The notes: a model not told the origin generated them from the sequence alone. A stretch of 64,000 bases of DNA from Rhodococcus opacus B4 (GCF_000010805.1 NC_012522.1:1550001-1614000), one strand, 5' to 3'; positions 37,510-47,188 are shown, counted from the stretch's first letter. Translations and numbers: made by a program.

Positions 37510-38358
37510 ATGACCCAGACCTTCACCCTGACGCTCAGCTGCGCGCAGCGTCCCGGGATCGTTCACGCAGTCAGCTCCTTTCTCTTCGAGCAGAACTGCG
37601 ATATCGCCGAGCATCAGCAATTCGACGACACCCTGAGCGACGCCTTCTTCCTCCGCACGTCGTTCGTGTCGGCGGAAGATGTCGACATCGAGCGCCTCAC
37701 CGACGAATTCCAGAGCGTCGCCACGAAGTTCGGCATGACGTTCACCGTCAACGGCAGCGACCTACCCCGCGTGATCGTGATGGTCTCCAAGATGGGCCAC
37801 TGCCTCAACGACCTCATCTTCCGCTGGCGAGCAGGCAACCTCGGCGCCGAACTCGTCGCCGTCGTCTCCAACCACGAGGTACTGCGACCGATGGCCGAGG
37901 CCGCCGGGCTGCCGTTCGTCCACGTCCCGGTCACCCCGGCCACCAAGCCGCAGGCCGAGGCCCGGCTGCTCGAACTGGTCGACGAATTCGACGCCGACCT
38001 CGTGGTCCTCGCCCGCTACATGCAGGTGCTGTCGGACGACGCGTGCCGGGCACTGCGCGGACGGGCGATCAACATCCACCACTCGTTCCTGCCCGGTTTC
38101 AAGGGCGCCAAGCCCTACCACCAGGCATTCGATCGCGGCGTCAAGCAGGTGGGCGCGACCGCCCACTACGTGACACCCGACCTCGACGAGGGCCCCATCA
38201 TCGAGCAGGAAGTCATCCGCATCGACCACACCTTCGACCCGGCGCGACTCGCCACGGTCGGGCAGGACGCCGAAGCGCTCGCACTGTCCCGGGCCGTGCG
38301 CTGGCACTGCGAGAACCGGGTCCTGCTCCACGGGCACCGGACGGTCGTCTTCAGCTGA
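37510..38358 (+). CDS. purU: Formyltetrahydrofolate deformylase
   Basis: This 282-residue enzyme hydrolyses 10-formyl-THF to formate and THF. It has an N-terminal ACT domain (about 1-80; SCAQRPGIVHAVSSFLFEQNCDIAEHQQF) and a formyltransferase domain with NIHHSFLPGFKGAKPYHQAFDRGVKQVGATAHYV and DLDEGPIIEQ, which identify PurU. In this setting it releases one-carbon units from methyl-group oxidation as formate and regenerates THF for dimethylglycine and sarcosine oxidation. A GAGGAGA site precedes the ATG. The gene has its own TGATATATCA-controlled promoter and is followed by a strong bidirectional hairpin. Confidence 0.96.
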   Translation: MTQTFTLTLSCAQRPGIVHAVSSFLFEQNCDIAEHQQFDDTLSDAFFLRTSFVSAEDVDIERLTDEFQSVATKFGMTFTVNGSDLPRVIVMVSKMGHCLNDLIFRWRAGNLGAELVAVVSNHEVLRPMAEAAGLPFVHVPVTPATKPQAEARLLELVDEFDADLVVLARYMQVLSDDACRALRGRAINIHHSFLPGFKGAKPYHQAFDRGVKQVGATAHYVTPDLDEGPIIEQEVIRIDHTFDPARLATVGQDAEALALSRAVRWHCENRVLLHGHRTVVFS

Positions 38359-38369
38359 GGCGGCTCCGC

Positions 38370-38419
38370 CGCCCGTGCGCCTTTTTGGTTGCTCCCACAA
38401 CCAGAAAGGCGCACGGGCG
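38370..38419. terminator. Bidirectional terminator between purU and the gntR gene
   Basis: The arms 38370-38391 and 38398-38419 are inverted repeats of 22 bp with one mismatch and a 6-base loop. The stem contains a T-run on one side and A-run on the other, so it can stop transcripts arriving from purU and from the convergent gntR gene, whose stop is at 38428. Confidence 0.85.
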
Positions 38420-38427
38420 CGAAGCGC

Positions 38428-39099
38428 CTACAGCAGGTCGCGGATCGCCTGCTCGAAGCCGGCGACGTGGGCGAGGGTGAGCGCCGAGGCGGTGTCCCCG
38501 TCGCCGTCGACGATGGCCCGCAGCAGTTCCGCGTGCTCGCGGACGTGGCTCGCCACGTCCGGCAGGCGGTCGAGGAACAGACACCAGATGCGGGTGGCGT
38601 GGGCGTCGAGGCTGACGAGGATGTCTTCGAGGTGCGGATTGCCGGACGCCCGGTAGATCTCGCGGTGCACCCGCACGTCCTTACGCAGGACGTCGCGCGG
38701 GTCTTCGCTGTCGTCGATCTGTGCGATCTCGTCGGCGAGCGCGGACAGCCGGGCTCGCGCGTCCTGCGATGCGGTCCGCGCCGCACGGGCGGCGGCGTTG
38801 GGTTCGAGTTGCTTGCGGATTTCGGAGATGTCGGCGAGGTCGGTCATGTCGACGGCGGTGGCGAACGTACCGCGACGGGGATAGGCGATGACGAGACGCT
38901 CCCGTTCGAGCCGCTTGAGCGCCTCCCGCACGGGGGTGCGGCCGAAGCCGAGTTCTTCGGCGAGGCGGTCGTCGTTGATCGGCTCGCCCGGCCGGATGTC
39001 GAGCATGACCAGGCGTTCGCGCACGATTTCGTACGCGCGGTCGGCGTTGGTGCCGCCGTTCGATGCCGCGTCCGCGACCGATGAATGCGCCAGGCTCAT
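38428..39099 (-). CDS. GntR-family regulator (FCD type), candidate regulator of the TGATATATCA regulon
   Basis: This 223-residue protein has an N-terminal GntR winged helix (about 20-85; INDDRLAEELGFGRTPVREALKRLERERLV) and a C-terminal all-helical FCD effector domain. The metal-binding histidines expected in FCD domains are at VRVHREIYRASGN, SHVREHAELL and LAHVAGF. It is divergent from glyA, and the 113-base spacer contains one of the four TGATATATCA sites in the window. FCD regulators often bind short AT-rich palindromes near their own gene. It is therefore the leading candidate to control all four units and itself. The ligand may be a small acid such as glycine, sarcosine or serine, but this is a guess. 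Confidence 0.92.
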   Translation of the reverse strand: MSLAHSSVADAASNGGTNADRAYEIVRERLVMLDIRPGEPINDDRLAEELGFGRTPVREALKRLERERLVIAYPRRGTFATAVDMTDLADISEIRKQLEPNAAARAARTASQDARARLSALADEIAQIDDSEDPRDVLRKDVRVHREIYRASGNPHLEDILVSLDAHATRIWCLFLDRLPDVASHVREHAELLRAIVDGDGDTASALTLAHVAGFEQAIRDLL

Positions 39100-39127
39100 G
39101 TTGCGTCTCCCTGATTCTCCGGAGCTA

Positions 39128-39177
39128 TTGACCTTTGTCCGGTACTGACCTTACTCTACTTTCCAGTTGATATATCA
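39128..39177 (+). promoter_or_regulatory. Promoter and TGATATATCA operator of the glyA-sox operon
   Basis: TTGACC (39128-39133), an 18-base spacer and TACTCT (39152-39157) precede TGATATATCA (39168-39177), again ten bases after the -10. The site lies in the shared region with the divergent gntR gene, whose start is at 39099, so it may also serve autoregulation. Confidence 0.78.
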
Positions 39178-39212
39178 GTTCCAGTTCAACTGACCTTCTA
39201 GAAAGGCGAACC

Positions 39213-40538
39213 ATGACCGTGGACACCGCAAACCTCACCGAGGTGGCAGCAGCGAATCCGACGCTGACTCATTCGCTCGCCGATCTCGACCCCGCCGTGC
39301 ACCAGGCGATCGCGGCCGAACTGGAGCGGCAGCAGGGCACCCTGGAGATGATCGCCAGTGAGAATTTCGCCCCGCTCGCGGTGATGCAGGCGCAGGGGTC
39401 GGTGCTGACCAACAAGTACGCCGAGGGCTACCCCGGGCGCCGCTACTACGGTGGTTGCGAGCACGTCGACGTCATCGAGCAGCTCGCCATCGACCGCCTG
39501 ACGTCGCTGTTCGGCGCGGAGTTCGCGAACGTCCAACCGCACTCGGGGGCGCAGGCCAACGCGGCGGCGATGGCGGCGCTGCTGCAACCCGGCGACGGCA
39601 TCCTCGGACTGGACCTCGCCCACGGCGGTCACCTCACGCACGGGATGAAGCTCAACTTCTCCGGCAAGCTGTACGACGTCGCCGCCTACCATGTCGGCGA
39701 GGACGACCACCTCGTCGACATGGACGAGGTCGAGCGCCTCGCCCGCGAGCACCGCCCCAAGCTGATCATGGCCGGCTGGTCCGCCTACCCCCGCCGGCTC
39801 GACTTCGCCCGGTTCCGCGCGATCGCCGACGAGGTCGGCGCCTACCTGATGGTCGACATGGCGCACTTCGCCGGGCTGGTCGCCGCCGGACTGCACCCCT
39901 CCCCCGTCCCGCACGCGCACGTGGTGACGTCGACGACGCACAAGACCCTCGGCGGTCCCCGCGGCGGCGTCATCCTCACCAACGACGCGGCGCTGGCGAA
40001 GAAGTTCAACTCTTCGGTGTTCCCCGGACAGCAGGGTGGCCCGCTCGAGCACGTGATCGCCGGGAAGGCCGTGGCGTTCAAGCTCGCCGCCGAACCCGAG
40101 TTCCGCGAACGTCAGGAGCGCACCCTGGCCGGCGCGAAGATCCTCGCCGACCGCCTGCTGCAGGACGACTCCCGGGCCGCCGGCATCAACGTCGTCTCCG
40201 GCGGCACCGACGTCCACCTGGTCCTGGTGGATCTGCGCGAGTCCGAGCTCGACGGCAAGCAGGCCGAGGATCGGCTGCACCGCGTGGGAATCACGGTGAA
40301 CCGCAACGCCGTCCCGTTCGACCCCCGCCCGCCGATGGTGTCCTCCGGGGTGCGGATCGGCACCCCCGCGCTCGCCACCCGCGGTTTCGACGAGGCCGCG
40401 TTCACCGAGGTCGCCGACATCATCAGCCACGCGCTGCGCCCCGCCACCGACGAGGCCGGACTCGACGGCCTGCGCGCGCGGGTCGACGCCCTCGCCGCCG
40501 CGTTCCCGCTCTACCCCGACCTCACGGAGGCGAACTGA
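39213..40538 (+). CDS. glyA: Serine hydroxymethyltransferase
   Basis: This 441-residue PLP enzyme transfers the one-carbon unit of 5,10-methylene-THF to glycine to give serine, or the reverse. Signatures are [32 protein letters not shown] and [15 protein letters not shown] with the PLP lysine. It opens the sarcosine oxidase operon. In this setting glycine and methylene-THF, both products of sarcosine oxidation, would be joined to serine. This is probably a catabolic paralogue, with the housekeeping copy elsewhere; that cannot be checked here. An AAAGG site precedes the ATG. The next gene starts in a TGATG overlap. Confidence 0.97.
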   Translation: MTVDTANLTEVAAANPTLTHSLADLDPAVHQAIAAELERQQGTLEMIASENFAPLAVMQAQGSVLTNKYAEGYPGRRYYGGCEHVDVIEQLAIDRLTSLFGAEFANVQPHSGAQANAAAMAALLQPGDGILGLDLAHGGHLTHGMKLNFSGKLYDVAAYHVGEDDHLVDMDEVERLAREHRPKLIMAGWSAYPRRLDFARFRAIADEVGAYLMVDMAHFAGLVAAGLHPSPVPHAHVVTSTTHKTLGGPRGGVILTNDAALAKKFNSSVFPGQQGGPLEHVIAGKAVAFKLAAEPEFRERQERTLAGAKILADRLLQDDSRAAGINVVSGGTDVHLVLVDLRESELDGKQAEDRLHRVGITVNRNAVPFDPRPPMVSSGVRIGTPALATRGFDEAAFTEVADIISHALRPATDEAGLDGLRARVDALAAAFPLYPDLTEAN

Positions 40539-41773
40539 TGAGTGCCACCCAGCCGCCCGGCGCCCACCTGCCCGACCACCCGGACTTCCTGTGGCGTAAC
40601 CCGGAACCGAAGAAGTCTTACGACGTCGTGATCGTCGGCGGCGGCGGGCACGGTCTCGCGACCGCCCACTATTTGGCCAAGAACCACGGCATCACCAACG
40701 TCGCCGTCCTGGAGAAGGGGTGGCTCGCGGGCGGGAACATGGCCCGCAACACCACGTTGATCCGCTCTAACTACCTGTGGGACGAGAGCGCGAAGATCTA
40801 CGAGCACGCGCTGAAGCTGTGGGAGGGCCTCGAGGACGACCTCGACTACCCGATCCTGTTCAGCCAGCGCGGCGTCCTCAACCTCGCGCACAGCCTCCAG
40901 GACGTCCGCGACAGCGTGCGCCGCGTCGAGGCCAACAAGCTCAACGGCATCGACGCCGAGTGGGTCGGGCCCGACGAGGTGAAGAAGCTGTGCCCGCTGG
41001 TGAACATCTCCAGCGACATCCGCTACCCCGTGATGGGTGCGACGTACCAGCCACGGGCCGGCATCGCCAAGCACGACTACGTGGCCTGGGGCTTCGCCCG
41101 GCGCGCCGACGAGGCCGGCATCGACATCATCCAGAACTGTGAGGTCACCGGCTTCGTCACCGACGGCAACAAGGTCACCGGAGTCCGCACCACCCGCGGC
41201 GACATCGCCGCCGGGCAGGTCGCGCTCTGCGCGGCGGGGCACACCTCCACCCTCACCGACATGCTCGGCATCCGCACCCCCGTGCAGTCCCACCCGCTCC
41301 AAGCCCTGGTCTCCGAACTGCTCGAGCCGGTGCACCCGACCATCGTGATGTCCAACGCCATCCACGTGTACGTCTCTCAGGCGCACAAGGGAGAACTGGT
41401 GATGGGCGCCGGTGTCGACTCCTACAACGGCTACGGCCAGCGCGGCGCGTTCCACATCATCGAACGCCAGATGGCGGCCGCGGTCGAACTGTTCCCGGTG
41501 TTCGCCCGCGCGCATCTGCTGCGCACCTGGGGCGGCATCGTCGACACCTGCCCCGACGCCTCCCCGATCGTCGGCCGCACCCCCTACGACAACGTGTATC
41601 TCAACTGCGGTTGGGGCACAGGAGGTTTCAAGGCAACCCCGGGGTTGGGCTGGTGTCTGGCGGACACCATTGCGAACGACGAACCGCACGAGTTCATCGC
41701 CCCGTTCAGCCTCGACCGGTTCGTCACCGGCGCCCTCGTCGACGAGCACGGCGCCGCAGCCGTCGCGCACTGA
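40538..41773 (+). CDS. soxB: Sarcosine oxidase beta subunit
   Basis: This 411-residue flavoprotein is the beta subunit of heterotetrameric sarcosine oxidase, which holds the covalent FMN and noncovalent FAD sites and oxidises the amine. It shows the [26 protein letters not shown] loop, the [20 protein letters not shown] segment and the C-terminal [18 protein letters not shown]. Tetrameric enzymes convert sarcosine, O2 and THF to glycine, H2O2 and methylene-THF. The order soxB-soxD-soxA-soxG is standard. The start overlaps the glyA stop by one base. Confidence 0.96.
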   Translation: MSATQPPGAHLPDHPDFLWRNPEPKKSYDVVIVGGGGHGLATAHYLAKNHGITNVAVLEKGWLAGGNMARNTTLIRSNYLWDESAKIYEHALKLWEGLEDDLDYPILFSQRGVLNLAHSLQDVRDSVRRVEANKLNGIDAEWVGPDEVKKLCPLVNISSDIRYPVMGATYQPRAGIAKHDYVAWGFARRADEAGIDIIQNCEVTGFVTDGNKVTGVRTTRGDIAAGQVALCAAGHTSTLTDMLGIRTPVQSHPLQALVSELLEPVHPTIVMSNAIHVYVSQAHKGELVMGAGVDSYNGYGQRGAFHIIERQMAAAVELFPVFARAHLLRTWGGIVDTCPDASPIVGRTPYDNVYLNCGWGTGGFKATPGLGWCLADTIANDEPHEFIAPFSLDRFVTGALVDEHGAAAVAH

Positions 41774-41792
41774 GCGGAAGGAGAACACACCC

Positions 41793-42071
41793 ATGCAACT
41801 CATCGAATGCCCGTGGTGCGGGTCCCGCGAGGAAACCGAGTTCCACTACGGCGGCGAAGCCCACGTCGTGTACCCGGACGATCCCGCGGAGCTCAGCGAC
41901 GAACAGTGGGCGCACTACGTGTTCTTCCGCGCGAACCCGAAGGGTCTCTTCGCGGAACGGTGGAACCACAGCGCCGGCTGCCGGCGCTGGTTCAACGCCG
42001 TACGAGACACCGCCACTTACCGATTCCACAGCGTCTACCGCTTGGACGAGCAGAAGCCGACGATATCGTGA
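41793..42071 (+). CDS. soxD: Sarcosine oxidase delta subunit
   Basis: This 92-residue protein is the small delta subunit of tetrameric sarcosine oxidase. It has the zinc-binding pattern CPWCGSREETEFHYGG near the N terminus and a later HSAGCRRWF that supplies another ligand. Its structural role is to bridge the alpha and beta subunits. A GGAAGGAG site precedes the ATG by nine bases. Its stop overlaps the GTG of soxA (GTGA), so the two are translationally coupled. Confidence 0.95.
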   Translation: MQLIECPWCGSREETEFHYGGEAHVVYPDDPAELSDEQWAHYVFFRANPKGLFAERWNHSAGCRRWFNAVRDTATYRFHSVYRLDEQKPTIS

Positions 42072-44938
42072 ACGCACCCTTCCGCACCCGCCAGGGCGGT
42101 CGCCTCGACCGCGACACCTCCTACACCTTCACGTTCGACGGCCGGGAACTGACCGGTCACCCCGGTGACACGCTCGGCTCGGCGCTGCTCGCGAACGGCG
42201 TCCATCAGGTCACCACCAGCATCAAGCTCGGCAGGCCCCGCGGCATCACCGCGGCGTGGGCGGAGGACACCGGCGGCCTGGTGCAGATCGAGGAGCCGTT
42301 CCCCGAGCCGATGCTGCTCGCCACCACCATCGAGTTGTTCGACGGCCTCGTCGCCCGCGGCATCCCCGGTCAGGGACGGCTCGCGACCATCGCCGATTCG
42401 GCGAAGTACGACGCCAAGCACGTCCACGCCGACGTTCTGGTCGCCGGCGCGGGGCCGGCCGGTCTCGCCGCCGCGCTCACCGCGGCCCGGGCCGGCGCGC
42501 GTGTCGTGATCGTCGACGAGCAGAGCGAAGCGGGCGGCGACCTGCTCGGCAGTACGGATCTGATCGACGGCGCCCCGGCGCTGGACTGGGTCGCCGCCGC
42601 GGTCGCCGAACTCGCCACCTACCCGGACGTGCTGCACCTGCAGCGCACCACCGCGTTCGGCAACTACGACGACGGCTTCGTCCTCGCCCTTCAGCGCCGC
42701 ACCGACCACCTCGGTGTCGAGGCCCCGGCCGCACTGAGCCGCCAGCGCGTCTGGCGGATCCGCGCCCGGCACATCCTCGTCGCCGCCGGCGCGCACGAAC
42801 GCCCGATCGTGTTCACCGACAACGACCGCCCGGGCATCATGCTCGCGCACGGTGCCCGCACCTTCCTGCACCGCTACGGTGTCAAGGTCGGCGAGCAGGC
42901 GGTCGTGTTCACCACCAACGACAGCGCGTACGAGGCGGCGATCGACCTGCACGACGCCGGCGTCCGGATCAACGCGGTCGTCGAGGCCCGCGATCAGGCA
43001 CCCGCCCGCTGGCTGGCCGAATGCGACAAGCGGGGTATCACGGTCCGCACCGGATCCGTCGTCAGCGGCACCCGCGGCAACGGCCGGGTCAGCCACGCCC
43101 TGGTCACCTCCCGCACCACCGAGGGCACCGCCGAGGGCACCGCCGCCGCGGTCCCGCTGGCCTGCGACGCACTGCTCGTCAGCGGCGGCTGGAACCCGGC
43201 CGTGCACCTGTTCAGCCAGGCCCGCGGCAAGCTCCGCTACGAGGAGAACCTCGGCGCGTTCGTGCCCGGCGAGGACCTGGACGGCGTCACCGTCGCCGGC
43301 TCCGCGAACGGCATCTTCGACCTCGGTGGCTGTCTGCACGACGGCGAAAGCGCGGGCCGGGGCATTCTGGGCGCGTTGGGCTTCGACGCCCCCGCAGCTC
43401 AGACCGCACCGTCCGCCGCACCCGAGACGACGAAGCCCCTGGTGCTCTGGCGGGTTCCCGACGTCGCCGGGCAGGACACCCAGTTCGTCGACGTCCAGCG
43501 CGACGCGACGGTCGCCGACCTCGCCCGCGCGGTCGGCGCCGGGATGACGTCGATGGAGCACATCAAGCGCTACACGACCATCGGCACCGCGCACGACCAG
43601 GGCAAGACCTCCGGGGTGATCTCCTCCGGCATCACCGCCGAACTCCTCGGCCGCCCGATCGAGACACTGGGCACCACCACGTTCCGCCCGCCGTACACCC
43701 CCGTCGCGTTCGCCGCCCTGGCCGGCCGCAGCCGCGGCGCCCTGTTCGATCCCGAAAGGGTGACGGCACTGCACGATTGGCACGTCGGCCGCGGCGCGGT
43801 GTTCGAGGACGTGGGCCAGTGGAAGCGTCCCCGCTACTACCCGCTGCCCGGGGAGGACATGGACGCGGCGGTGCTCCGCGAGTGCGCCGCCGTCCGCCGC
43901 AGTATCGGCATCCTCGACGGCTCGACCCTCGGCAAGATCGACGTCCAGGGACCCGACGCCGGCGTGCTGCTCGACATGCTCTACACGAACATGATGAGCA
44001 CCCTCAAGGTCGGCATGGTCCGCTACGGCGTCATGTGCGGCGTCGACGGCATGGTCATCGACGACGGCACCGTGATGCGCCTGGCCGACGACCGGTACCA
44101 GGTCTTCACCACCACCGGCGGCGCCGCGAAGATCCTCGACTGGATGGAGGAATGGCTCCAGACGGAATGGCCCCACCTGCAGGTGCGGCTCACCTCCGTC
44201 ACCGAACAGTGGGCGACGTTCCCCGTCGTCGGACCGAAATCGCGTGACGTGATCGGTGAGGTCTTCCCCGACCTCGACGTCGCCAACGACGCGTTTCCGT
44301 TCATGGCCTGGCGGGACACCGCCCTCGGCGACGTGCATGTGCGGGTGGCCCGGGTCAGCTTCTCCGGCGAACTCGCCTACGAGGTCAACGTCAACGGCTG
44401 GCACGCCCCCGCGGTCTGGGCACGCCTGATCGCCGCCGGCGAGAAGTTCGGCATCACCCCGTACGGCACCGAGACCATGCACGTCCTGCGCGCCGAGAAG
44501 GGCTATCCGATCATCGGGCAGGACACCGACGGCACCGTCACCCCCCAGGATCTCGGGATGAGCTGGGCGGTGTCGAAGAAGAAGGTCGACTTCGTCGGCA
44601 AGCGCTCCTTCAGCCGGGAGGAGAACCAGAACCCGCTGCGCAAGCAGTTCGTCGGACTGCTGCCCCTCGACAAGCAGACCGTGCTGCCCGAGGGCGCGCA
44701 GATCATCGAGGAGGTTCTGGACGGGAACTTGCCGCCCGCGCCGGTCCCGATGCTCGGGCACGTCACGTCCAGTTACCTCAGCGCCGAACTCGGCCGGCCG
44801 TTCGGTCTCGCCCTCGTCAAGGGTGGCCGGGCCCGAGTCGGTGACACCCTGCACGTCCCGGTGGACGGCCGTCTCGTGGCCGTGGAGGTCACCGGTTCCG
44901 TTCTCGTCGATCCCGAAGGAGCACGTCGCGATGGCTGA
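42068..44938 (+). CDS. soxA: Sarcosine oxidase alpha subunit
   Basis: This 956-residue protein is the alpha subunit. It has an N-terminal ferredoxin-fold region (FDGRELTGHPGDTLGSALLANG), an NAD-binding flavoprotein-like domain (ADVLVAGAGPAGLAAALTAARAG; about 120-480) and a C-terminal GcvT-like folate domain (about 590-950; GILDGSTLGKIDVQGPDAG and RAEKGYPIIGQDTDGTVTPQDLG). The folate domain takes the iminium intermediate and makes 5,10-methylene-THF. The GTG start overlaps the soxD stop. The length fits the family (about 965). It overlaps soxG by eight bases. Confidence 0.96.
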   Translation: MNAPFRTRQGGRLDRDTSYTFTFDGRELTGHPGDTLGSALLANGVHQVTTSIKLGRPRGITAAWAEDTGGLVQIEEPFPEPMLLATTIELFDGLVARGIPGQGRLATIADSAKYDAKHVHADVLVAGAGPAGLAAALTAARAGARVVIVDEQSEAGGDLLGSTDLIDGAPALDWVAAAVAELATYPDVLHLQRTTAFGNYDDGFVLALQRRTDHLGVEAPAALSRQRVWRIRARHILVAAGAHERPIVFTDNDRPGIMLAHGARTFLHRYGVKVGEQAVVFTTNDSAYEAAIDLHDAGVRINAVVEARDQAPARWLAECDKRGITVRTGSVVSGTRGNGRVSHALVTSRTTEGTAEGTAAAVPLACDALLVSGGWNPAVHLFSQARGKLRYEENLGAFVPGEDLDGVTVAGSANGIFDLGGCLHDGESAGRGILGALGFDAPAAQTAPSAAPETTKPLVLWRVPDVAGQDTQFVDVQRDATVADLARAVGAGMTSMEHIKRYTTIGTAHDQGKTSGVISSGITAELLGRPIETLGTTTFRPPYTPVAFAALAGRSRGALFDPERVTALHDWHVGRGAVFEDVGQWKRPRYYPLPGEDMDAAVLRECAAVRRSIGILDGSTLGKIDVQGPDAGVLLDMLYTNMMSTLKVGMVRYGVMCGVDGMVIDDGTVMRLADDRYQVFTTTGGAAKILDWMEEWLQTEWPHLQVRLTSVTEQWATFPVVGPKSRDVIGEVFPDLDVANDAFPFMAWRDTALGDVHVRVARVSFSGELAYEVNVNGWHAPAVWARLIAAGEKFGITPYGTETMHVLRAEKGYPIIGQDTDGTVTPQDLGMSWAVSKKKVDFVGKRSFSREENQNPLRKQFVGLLPLDKQTVLPEGAQIIEEVLDGNLPPAPVPMLGHVTSSYLSAELGRPFGLALVKGGRARVGDTLHVPVDGRLVAVEVTGSVLVDPEGARRDG

Positions 44939-45524
44939 CACCCTCACCCCGCTCAGCCCCCTGCACGGCTGGGACCAGAAGTTCTCGGCACTCCCCGAGT
45001 CGGTCCGCATCACGGAGGAACCGTTCGTCTCGATGGTCGATCTGTGGGTGGACCCGGCCGGCCCCGGTGGGGCGGCGGCGGCCGCCGCGCTCGGTGTCGA
45101 CCTGCCCACGACACCGTCGACCCGCGTGGACAGCGGCGCGGTCACCGCGGTCTGGCTCGGTCCGGAGGAATGGCTGATCACCACGCGATCCCAGTCACCC
45201 GAGGAGCTCGAGGGCACGCTGCGGACCGCGGTGACCCCGCACGGCGGCGCGGCAATCGACGTCTCCGGGCAGCGCACCACGATCCGGCTCACCGGAGCGC
45301 ACGCCCGCGACATCCTCGCCAAGGGCTGCTCGATCGACCTGCACCCCAGGGTGTTCCGGCCGGGATCGGCCGTGCAGACCATGCTCGGTCTCGCCGGTGT
45401 CGTCCTCATCCCCCTCGACGACAGCGGCACCGACTACCGGATCCTGGTGCGGGCGTCCTTCGCCCGGTATCTCGCGGCGTGGCTGATCGACGCCGCCGAG
45501 GAGTTCGGCGTCGATCCGGTGTAA
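44931..45524 (+). CDS. soxG: Sarcosine oxidase gamma subunit
   Basis: This 197-residue protein is the gamma subunit of heterotetrameric sarcosine oxidase. It is a shortened GcvT-like fold (WLGPEEWLITTRS, AIDVSGQRTTIRLTGAHARDILAKGCSIDLHPRVF) that stabilises the complex rather than binding folate. A GAAGGAG site precedes the ATG, and the gene overlaps soxA by eight bases. After its stop a GC-rich hairpin (45541-45569) separates it from the folate genes downstream. Confidence 0.94.
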   Translation: MADTLTPLSPLHGWDQKFSALPESVRITEEPFVSMVDLWVDPAGPGGAAAAAALGVDLPTTPSTRVDSGAVTAVWLGPEEWLITTRSQSPEELEGTLRTAVTPHGGAAIDVSGQRTTIRLTGAHARDILAKGCSIDLHPRVFRPGSAVQTMLGLAGVVLIPLDDSGTDYRILVRASFARYLAAWLIDAAEEFGVDPV

Positions 45525-45540
45525 GGCGACAGTTCTCGGT

Positions 45541-45569
45541 CCGGGGGGCGACATGACGGCGCCCCCCGG
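45541..45569 (+). terminator. 10-bp GC-rich hairpin between soxG and folP, possible attenuator
   Basis: The arms 45541-45550 and 45560-45569 are perfect inverted repeats with a 9-base loop. There is no U-tract. The next gene starts 31 bases later on the same strand with its own ribosome binding site, so this may be a partial terminator or an mRNA-stability element that lowers expression of the folate genes. Confidence 0.5.
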
Positions 45570-45599
45570 GCCGATCCCATTCTGGAAGGAGTGCGTCGG

Positions 45600-46499
45600 A
45601 TGGCCTCGTCCCCTGCTCTCATCGCGTCCCACCCCGACCGCCTGCTCACCGCGCTCGCCCGCGACGTTCCCCTGGTCTGCGGCGTCGTCAACGTGACCCC
45701 GGATTCGTTCTCGGACGGCGGCCGCTTCCTCGATCGTGCACGGGCGGTCGATCACGGGTTGTCGCTCGTCGCCGAGGGTACCGATCTCCTCGACGTCGGC
45801 GGGGAGTCGACCCGGCCCCGCTCGACACCGCCGTCGGTGTCCGACGAGATCGCCCGGGTGGTTCCCGTGGTCGAGGCGCTCGCGCGCCACACCTCGGTCC
45901 CGATCTCGGTCGACACCTCACGTCCCGAGGTGATGAGGGAGGCGGTCGCCGCCGGCGCGTCGATGATCAACGACGTCCGTGCCCTGCGACTGCCCGGCGC
46001 TCTGCATGCCGCCGCCGACCTGCGGGTCCCGGTCTGCCTCATGCACATGCTCGGCGATCCGGCGACGATGCAGGACGCACCGCAGTATCGGGACGTCGTG
46101 CACGAGGTCCGACAATTCCTCCTCACCCGCATCGACGCCTGCCACACCGCCGGCATCCCGAGCGAACGCATCCTGCTCGACCCCGGGTTCGGATTCGGCA
46201 AAACACTCACCCACAACCTCGAGCTGCTGTCGCGGCTGCCCGAGATCGCCGACCTCGGCTTTCCGGTCATGGCCGGACTCTCGCGCAAAGGCATGCTGGG
46301 GGCCATCACCGGCCGCGACGTCGACCACCGCCAAGCCGCCTCCGTCGCCGCCGCGATGATCGCCGCCCAGAACGGCGCAGCCATCCTCCGCGTCCACGAC
46401 GTCGCCGCCACCGTGGACGCGGTATCGGTACTGCGCGCGCTCGTATATCGTGGTCCCGCCAGCTCCAGTCACGCGCCGAATCGAGACTCCGCCCAGTGA
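45600..46499 (+). CDS. folP: Dihydropteroate synthase homologue
   Basis: This 299-residue TIM-barrel protein has the FolP signatures: GVVNVTPDSFSDGG, LLDVGGESTRPRS, SVDTSRPEVMREAVAAGASMINDVRAL, LLDPGFGFGKTLTHNLELL and GLSRKGMLG. It should join p-aminobenzoate to hydroxymethyl-dihydropterin diphosphate. The ATG at 45600 is used because GGAAGGA lies nine bases upstream; a GTG at 45591 is too close to that site. Its presence after soxG suggests extra folate synthesis when THF-dependent demethylation runs, an inference from context. Mycobacteria carry a second, inactive FolP-like protein, so activity needs testing, but the motifs here are intact. Confidence 0.92.
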   Translation: MASSPALIASHPDRLLTALARDVPLVCGVVNVTPDSFSDGGRFLDRARAVDHGLSLVAEGTDLLDVGGESTRPRSTPPSVSDEIARVVPVVEALARHTSVPISVDTSRPEVMREAVAAGASMINDVRALRLPGALHAAADLRVPVCLMHMLGDPATMQDAPQYRDVVHEVRQFLLTRIDACHTAGIPSERILLDPGFGFGKTLTHNLELLSRLPEIADLGFPVMAGLSRKGMLGAITGRDVDHRQAASVAAAMIAAQNGAAILRVHDVAATVDAVSVLRALVYRGPASSSHAPNRDSAQ

Positions 46500-47155
46500 A
46501 CACCTCCGTGTCCGCCGCAGCGGGGCTCGCGACGATCGACACAGCTGACGTCCAGCTGATGGAGACGATGTATCACGATCCCCGCACCGGCTTGCGGCAT
46601 CTCGACCGTCACCTGCGACGTCTCGCCCGTTCCGCCTCTGTGCTCGGGTACGAGTTCCAGGAGCGAGAGGTCCAGCGCCACCTCGCGCAACAGCTGTCGT
46701 GCGCCGGAGCGGCCCGGGTTCGGGTGCGCCTGCACCGCGACGGCGAGGTCGAAGTCGACATCTTCGCGCCCCCGGTCGCGCCTGCCTGTGTATCCCTCGT
46801 CCTCGACGACGAGCCCGTCGATTCCCTCGACATCCTCCTCGGGCACAAGACGACGTTGCGCGAGCGGTACGACCGCAGGCGTCACCGCAATCCCGATGCC
46901 GACGACGTCGTGCTGGTCAACGAACTCGGGCACGTCACCGAGACCACGATCGCGAACCTCGCCGCCCGGATCGACGGCGTCTGGTGGACGCCGCCGTTGT
47001 CGTCGGGGTGCCTGCCCGGTGTCGAGCGGTCGTGGCAGGTCGACCGCGGGTTGATGCGCGAGCGGATTCTCACGCCGGGCGACCTCCTGGCCGCCGAGGC
47101 GCTCGCCGTGACGAGCTCACTCAAGGGTGTGCTGCCCGCGACCCTCCGGTCGTAG
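46496..47155 (+). CDS. Class IV aminotransferase fold protein, probable aminodeoxychorismate lyase
   Basis: This 219-residue protein has the class IV PLP fold: an N-terminal LMETMYHDPRTGLRHLDRHLRRLARSASVLG segment, a central LGHKTTLRERYDRRR in which Lys118 should bind PLP, and VNELGHVTETTIANLAARIDGVWWTPPLSSGCLPGVER. It is shorter than typical PabC (about 270). PabC releases pyruvate from aminodeoxychorismate to give p-aminobenzoate, the FolP substrate, and the gene overlaps folP in a GTGA. The two would thus act in sequence. A role in branched-chain or D-amino-acid transamination is less likely given the neighbours. Confidence 0.8.
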   Translation: MNTSVSAAAGLATIDTADVQLMETMYHDPRTGLRHLDRHLRRLARSASVLGYEFQEREVQRHLAQQLSCAGAARVRVRLHRDGEVEVDIFAPPVAPACVSLVLDDEPVDSLDILLGHKTTLRERYDRRRHRNPDADDVVLVNELGHVTETTIANLAARIDGVWWTPPLSSGCLPGVERSWQVDRGLMRERILTPGDLLAAEALAVTSSLKGVLPATLRS

Positions 47156-47188
47156 CCGCTCCGTTCCGAACCTTCTCCGGATCACCTC

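Noticed and set aside
42035-45430. Long minus-strand frame opposite soxA and soxG
   Set aside because: Composition is typical of antisense frames in GC-rich DNA, and the plus strand encodes well-conserved sarcosine oxidase subunits.
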